From positions 1-27,333 of the forward strand of contig DCTT01000002.1 in NCBI GenBank assembly GCA_002329295.1: DNA of 27,333 nucleotides. The letters run 5' to 3'. Under the pieces are notes generated by a model. It had not been told where the DNA came from, did not search any database, and was given only the letters and a program-made list of their open reading frames with translations. The stretch is from Eubacteriaceae bacterium UBA1433. GTDB lineage: Bacteria > Bacillota > Clostridia > Eubacteriales > UBA1433. Below, one piece after another: positions 24,019 through 27,333 of the stretch. Position 1 is the stretch's first letter. Every line of letters starts with the position of its first letter. The position numbers and the translations under genes are program-made.

Positions 24019-24342
24019 ATGTATAGAAATAAATATAAGATTGTAAATAAAAGACGTTTTTTCGTCAGCATTATTATTTTATCGCTGTTGGCGATGAGTA
24101 TATTTAGCTTGATTATTAATATAACCGTTCAAGCAAGTGAGTTCGCTGCGAAAAAGGTAACGGAGGTTTATGTTGTACAAGAAGGGGATACGCTTTGGGA
24201 TATTGCTGCGAAAGCAGAAAGCAAGGATGATATTCGAGAGATAATTAGTATCATTAAAAAAGAAAATAACCTTGCCTCCGACGAACATATTCAGCCGGGA
24301 CAAGTGTTGTATCTATCATTTGCAATCGATAAAAATAAATAA
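24019..24342 (+). CDS. yneA: YneA-like SOS cell-division inhibitor (TM plus LysM)
   Basis: A 107-aa protein with a basic N-terminus, one membrane segment (about 14-38) and a single LysM domain (about 51-100) beginning YVVQEGDTLWDIA and ending IQPGQVLYL. Size, order of parts and position divergent from lexA match Bacillus subtilis YneA, which halts septation during DNA damage; its LysM is thought to bind peptidoglycan outside the membrane. The consensus promoter flanked by two perfect LexA boxes fits SOS induction. AGAGGTAT precedes the ATG by about 8 nt. It converges on the downstream recombinase with 5 nt between stops. The division-inhibitor role is inferred by homology of layout. Confidence 0.88.
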   Translation: MYRNKYKIVNKRRFFVSIIILSLLAMSIFSLIINITVQASEFAAKKVTEVYVVQEGDTLWDIAAKAESKDDIREIISIIKKENNLASDEHIQPGQVLYLSFAIDKNK

Positions 24343-24347
24343 GCAAA

Positions 24348-25391
24348 TCAACGTAATTTTATGTTTTTAGCGGCTGCTTTTCGTAATTCTTCACTGCCTG
24401 CTGCATAATGTTTTCTTGTGGTATTGACGTCTTTGTGGCCCAACACATCTGCAACGAGATAAATATCTCCTGTTTCCCGGTAGAGATTGGTGCCGAAAGT
24501 ACTGCGCAATTTGTGAGGAGAAATGTTTTTTAAAGGCACGGCGCCATCGATATATTTTTTTAACATCTTTTGCACCGAACTTACTTGCATACGCTTTTTT
24601 TGCAGTGATAAAAAGAGAGCGGATTCTTCACCGGGCAAAGCAATGATTTTGTTACGCAGTTTAAGATAGTCTTCCAGCGCTTCTTTGACTTCTTCGCCGA
24701 AATACAATATCTCATCATTGCCGCCTTTGCGCGTTACGCGAAAACTGCTGTCTGCAAAGTTGATATCGGCAATATCCAATCCCACGCATTCGCTGATTCG
24801 AATCCCTGTACCCAACATCAGTGTAATAATGGCCAGATCGCGAACAGATGTTTTATTATGATATCTTTTTTGTGTTTTACTCAGATGTTCGCCGGACTCA
24901 ATGCTGTCAAGCAAATCAGCGCTTTCTTCGACCTCCAGGCGTACAATGGGCTTTTCTTTCTTTTTTGGCATATCCACCAAAAGGGAAGGGTTGTTTTTAA
25001 TAGCGCCTTTCTTATAAAAATATCGGTACATACTGCGAATACTGCTTAATTTACGTGCTTTGGCGCTGTTGGAATTGGTGTAGACCGTATCGTCATTTGG
25101 CTTCTTATATTGCGATAAATACGCCAAATATCGCTCAATAAACATACTGTCCAAATCATCGATTTGTTTTAACGTAATGGCGTCAACGGACTTTGTGTTT
25201 GGCAAAATAGATTCATCAATCAGATATGTAAAAAACGTGCGCAAGTCTGTGGCATAGGCAATGCGTGTCTTGATTGCTGTTGTCGCATCGATTCCAACAA
25301 AAAACATGCGCACAAAATCCGGCAAATCTGCAAGAATCTCATTGAGTTTAGAATTAAGTTGGCGAGAGATGTTTTTTGAATAATTGCTCAT
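24348..25391 (-). CDS. Tyrosine recombinase, XerC/XerD-like
   Basis: A 347-aa tyrosine recombinase with an N-terminal SAM-like core-binding domain (about 25-135) and a complete C-terminal catalytic set: Arg198 (TGIRISE), Lys222 (RKGG), His293 and Arg296 (PHKLRST), His319 (LGHKD) and Tyr329 (HYAA). It should cut and join DNA through a phosphotyrosine. It is somewhat longer than XerC/XerD (about 300 aa), mainly through N-terminal residues 1-35 and the insert near 95-110. It lies 64 nt downstream of a second, degenerate recombinase on the same strand, suggesting one transcript. Whether it resolves chromosome dimers or serves a local element is not visible. Confidence 0.92.
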   Translation of the reverse strand: MSNYSKNISRQLNSKLNEILADLPDFVRMFFVGIDATTAIKTRIAYATDLRTFFTYLIDESILPNTKSVDAITLKQIDDLDSMFIERYLAYLSQYKKPNDDTVYTNSNSAKARKLSSIRSMYRYFYKKGAIKNNPSLLVDMPKKKEKPIVRLEVEESADLLDSIESGEHLSKTQKRYHNKTSVRDLAIITLMLGTGIRISECVGLDIADINFADSSFRVTRKGGNDEILYFGEEVKEALEDYLKLRNKIIALPGEESALFLSLQKKRMQVSSVQKMLKKYIDGAVPLKNISPHKLRSTFGTNLYRETGDIYLVADVLGHKDVNTTRKHYAAGSEELRKAAAKNIKLR

Positions 25392-25455
25392 TATAACCTC
25401 AATTTCAATATTACATTACTTTAAACCTGTATTTAGCAGAATGTTATAAGTCGCT

Positions 25456-26286
25456 TTATAAGTACTTCTCTACCGCAGAAATACTTTTTAAACCCAAAAA
25501 TGCCTTTACTTGCATTAAGTCTGCATTCTGTTTTTCTATATAGTTTTGTACGGCATTTTTTCGCAATGTTGTCGAGGATACTTTTTTGCCAAATTGCGCC
25601 ATACTGATTTTATCTAAGATCAGTTGTACATTTCGTGTAGACATTGCGTTTTCGGCTTTATTGGATAAAAGATATCGTCCTGTATCTTTTAATGCGCTTA
25701 AATAGCTTTTTAAACGCAAATCATCTTGAAAATTGATGATTCGTTCATTATTCGCCGTAATATGTAATAGGCCGTTTGTGATATCGATGTCTTCCCTCTT
25801 TATGCCCACTATTTCCTGTGGTGTCAGGGCATATTTACTAACGAATATAAATATAATAGCCTCGCAAAGAGAAAACGTTTCTTTTAAAGTTGTAAAATGT
25901 TCTTCCAATATTTCAGAAGATATTCGAAAGGCATTTTCAGGTGAATCTTCTTTCTTTGATGGTACAGGCAAACATATACGTTCCGCTAAATTCGTTTGCA
26001 GAATGCCCTCTTCTTCTAAAAAATCGAAAAAGATACGTAAAGCCGATAGTTTTCGGTTGATGGTAACAGGCAGATTTGCCTTTGTTTTTTTCAGATAATT
26101 GATGTAAAGATAAACGTCCGTTTTTGTCAAATTACGCAAGTGTCGAATTTCAATGGATTGAGCTGTTTGTGCTTGTAAAAAAACAAAGAAATATTTTGCA
26201 TCATGCATGTATGCCTGCACACTGCCCTTTTTATAATCTTTATCGATAAGATAAGCACCGAATTTATCAAGCAGAATCTGGTTCAT
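25456..26286 (-). CDS. Degenerate tyrosine recombinase, predicted inactive
   Basis: A 276-aa protein with the same two-domain layout: a core-binding domain (about 1-95, MNQILLDKFGAYLIDKDYKKG onset MNQILLDKFG) and a catalytic-fold domain. Key residues are replaced: the first Arg is Thr155 (ALTPQEI instead of GLRxSEL), the HxxR His is Thr239 (TTLRKN, Arg242 kept) and the LGH His is Leu266 (FLGLKS); Tyr275 remains near the C-terminus. DNA binding may persist without catalysis. The frame is intact, arguing against a decaying pseudogene. ATG 26286 is chosen with AGGA about 8 nt upstream. It is the first gene of the pair with the intact recombinase and lies next to a 38-bp palindrome. Confidence 0.85.
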   Translation of the reverse strand: MNQILLDKFGAYLIDKDYKKGSVQAYMHDAKYFFVFLQAQTAQSIEIRHLRNLTKTDVYLYINYLKKTKANLPVTINRKLSALRIFFDFLEEEGILQTNLAERICLPVPSKKEDSPENAFRISSEILEEHFTTLKETFSLCEAIIFIFVSKYALTPQEIVGIKREDIDITNGLLHITANNERIINFQDDLRLKSYLSALKDTGRYLLSNKAENAMSTRNVQLILDKISMAQFGKKVSSTTLRKNAVQNYIEKQNADLMQVKAFLGLKSISAVEKYL

Positions 26287-26343
26287 GTATATTATCCTGT
26301 TATTGATTGATTTCATTATACGATGAAATACATATAAAAGCAA

Positions 26344-26381
26344 TATATATTTCGTTAAAATTTAATTTAACGAAATATATA
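26344..26381. repeat. 38-bp perfect palindrome (16-6-16)
   Basis: TATATATTTCGTTAAA (26344-26359) is repeated exactly inverted at 26366-26381 around a 6-nt centre AATTTA. It lies between the divergent dead-recombinase gene and the tRNA promoter, so a terminator is unlikely by position. Arms around a 6-nt core are the layout of Xer/dif-type crossover sites, or of an operator for a dimeric protein. Confidence 0.85.
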
Positions 26382-26412
26382 AATATTCTTTTGTGATTCT
26401 CGCAATAAAACA

Positions 26413-26441
26413 TTGACGAAGTAAAAATGTTTTTGTATAAT
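26413..26441 (+). promoter_or_regulatory. tRNA operon promoter
   Basis: A -35 TTGACG (26413-26418) and a consensus -10 TATAAT (26436-26441) are 17 nt apart, with the start expected a few bases before the first tRNA. Confidence 0.85.
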
Positions 26442-26459
26442 ATACAAGCGAATTCACGC

Positions 26460-26535
26460 AGGGGTATAGCTCAGTTGGTAGAGCAGTGGTCTCCAAAACC
26501 ACGTGCCGAGGGTTCAAATCCTTCTGCCCCTGCCA
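26460..26535 (+). tRNA. tRNA-Trp (anticodon CCA)
   Basis: A full cloverleaf of 76 nt with the 3' CCA encoded. The acceptor stem AGGGGTA pairs with TGCCCCT (one G-T pair), U8 and A9 are present, and the anticodon loop is CTCCAAA. The discriminator base is G, as expected for bacterial tRNA-Trp. Confidence 0.96.
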
Positions 26536-26553
26536 TAAGCACCGTATGACCAA

Positions 26554-26630
<77 letters not shown>

Positions 26631-26652
26631 ATGCGGTACATGCTGATAACGT

Positions 26653-26729
26653 GGGCCATTAGCTCAGTCGGTCAGAGCATCCGGCTCATAACCGGCAGGT
26701 CCGGGGTTCAAGTCCCTGATGGCCCACCA
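26653..26729 (+). tRNA. tRNA with CAT anticodon (elongator Met, or Ile2)
   Basis: A 77-nt cloverleaf with encoded CCA; the acceptor stem GGGCCAT pairs with ATGGCCC and the anticodon loop is CTCATAA. Base pair G1-C72 excludes an initiator tRNA. A CAT anticodon may be elongator Met or, if the C is changed to lysidine by TilS, Ile2; sequence alone does not settle this. Confidence 0.9.
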
Positions 26730-26760
26730 TTTAAAACTTAATTCCATAATGAATGTACTT

Positions 26761-26836
26761 GCCCAGATAGCTCAGTTGGTAGAGCAGTGGACTGAAAATC
26801 CACGTGTCGCTGGTTCGATTCCGGCTCTGGGCACCA
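26761..26836 (+). tRNA. tRNA-Phe (anticodon GAA)
   Basis: A 76-nt cloverleaf with encoded CCA. The acceptor stem GCCCAGA pairs with TCTGGGC, and the anticodon loop CTGAAAA sits on a GTGGA/TCCAC stem. Confidence 0.96.
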
Positions 26837-26838
26837 TA

Positions 26839-26880
26839 AATAGCCGGTTGTGACATATGTCCGATCGGTTATTTTTTATT
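26839..26880 (+). terminator. Terminator of the tRNA operon
   Basis: AATAGCCG (26839-26846) pairs with CGGTTATT (26866-26873) with one G-T pair, with an inner hairpin GACATATGTC, followed by T-rich sequence. Confidence 0.7.
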
Positions 26881-26977
26881 TCAGTTACATCTTTACCATT
26901 TCTTTGCCAGCGGTTTGAATTTGCATTTTAATGTCCTATGGGATATGATAACTGAAACACGAGAAAGGAAGATCGCC

Positions 26978-27333
26978 ATGCCATTTAATGTTCTGGATAT
27001 TTCGCCTGTGACACTGGATGATGACAAGAGTGAGCTTATACTTTTGGATCAGACCCTCTTGCCGGCAGAGACCAAATACCTTCGTTTGACTACTGTAGAG
27101 AGTATTTGGGAGGCCATATACAAGCTTCAGGTCAGAGGCGCTCCGGCCATTGGAATCGCCGGTGGCTATGGTGTGTACCTGGCAGTTAAGCAGAGCAGGG
27201 CAGAGAGCTTTGATGGCTTTTATGAAGAGTTCAGGAAAGCAAAGGATTATTTGGGCTCCTCCAGGCCAACAGCAGTGAATCTGTTCTGGGCTCTTGACCG
27301 GATGGAGCGCTGTTTACTGGCCAATAAGGATAA
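26978..27333 (+). CDS. mtnA: MtnA, methylthioribose-1-phosphate isomerase (5' part only)
   Basis: The first 118 codons of an open frame that leaves the window. DQTLLPAETKYLRLTTVESIW (start DQTLLPAE, from residue 24), VRGAPAIGIAGGYGV (54-68) and SSRPTAVNLFWALDRM (start SSRPTAVNLFW, about 94-104) are signatures of the aIF2B-like isomerase family; MtnA converts methylthioribose-1-phosphate to methylthioribulose-1-phosphate in methionine salvage. The RGAPAIG and RPTAVNL segments line the active site. GAAAGGAAG precedes ATG 26978 by about 7-8 nt. The rest, including the catalytic Cys and Asp, is outside the window. GC content rises to about 50%, higher than most neighbours. A ribose-1,5-bisphosphate isomerase-like paralogue remains possible. 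Confidence 0.92.
   Translation, partial: MPFNVLDISPVTLDDDKSELILLDQTLLPAETKYLRLTTVESIWEAIYKLQVRGAPAIGIAGGYGVYLAVKQSRAESFDGFYEEFRKAKDYLGSSRPTAVNLFWALDRMERCLLANKD

Overview
The window looks like about 27 kb of chromosome from a low-GC (roughly 40% by eye), anaerobic, Clostridia-like Firmicute. The lineage is inferred from four things: a Firmicute-type divergent lexA/yneA pair with GAAC-N4-GTTC LexA boxes, a butyrate-type CoA-transferase, an aldo/keto reductase fused to a bacterial ferredoxin domain, and a type III-A-style CRISPR locus with csm6. No rRNA gene is present, so the species cannot be named.

Layout. 1-1850: the distal end of a CRISPR array (three full spacers, a degenerate last repeat, 5' handle ACGTAAAC) followed by csm6 with its own promoter. 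1806-4180: on the minus strand, a cold-shock protein with a long leader and an isolated IlvD/Edd-type dehydratase. 4600-8840: a plus-strand unit with a 57-aa membrane protein, a GT4 glycosyltransferase, a 2-hydroxyacid dehydrogenase and an FGGY kinase, ended by a strong terminator. 8890-15730: single genes for a DedA protein, a MATE exporter, a CoA-transferase, an AKR-ferredoxin fusion, a bacterial homologue of the archaeal/plant D-aminoacyl-tRNA deacylase DTD2, and an AEC transporter. 15800-20390: an operon of an inactive rhomboid-fold protein, tsaE, tsaB, rimI, a bactofilin-like membrane protein and tsaD, which makes the t6A tRNA modification and acetylates ribosomal protein S18. 20390-23140: a piece of a phage/mobile-element 'large polyvalent protein', truncated at both ends and lodged exactly between the tsaD and lexA terminators. 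23145-24342: lexA and a divergent yneA-like division inhibitor, with three LexA boxes. 24348-26286: an intact tyrosine recombinase and a catalytically dead relative. 26344-26836: a 38-bp palindrome, a promoter and four tRNA genes (Trp, Pro, Met/Ile2, Phe). 26978-end: the start of mtnA, cut by the window edge.

How the parts fit. The t6A operon, lexA/yneA and the tRNA cluster are housekeeping or stress genes. Accessory material consists of the CRISPR/Csm6 end, the polyvalent-protein fragment and perhaps the recombinase pair with its palindrome. The least conventional items are the recombinase/dead-recombinase pair next to a dif-like palindrome, the bacterial DTD2 homologue, the polyvalent-protein fragment, and the six-codon cistron that seems to couple tsaB to rimI.
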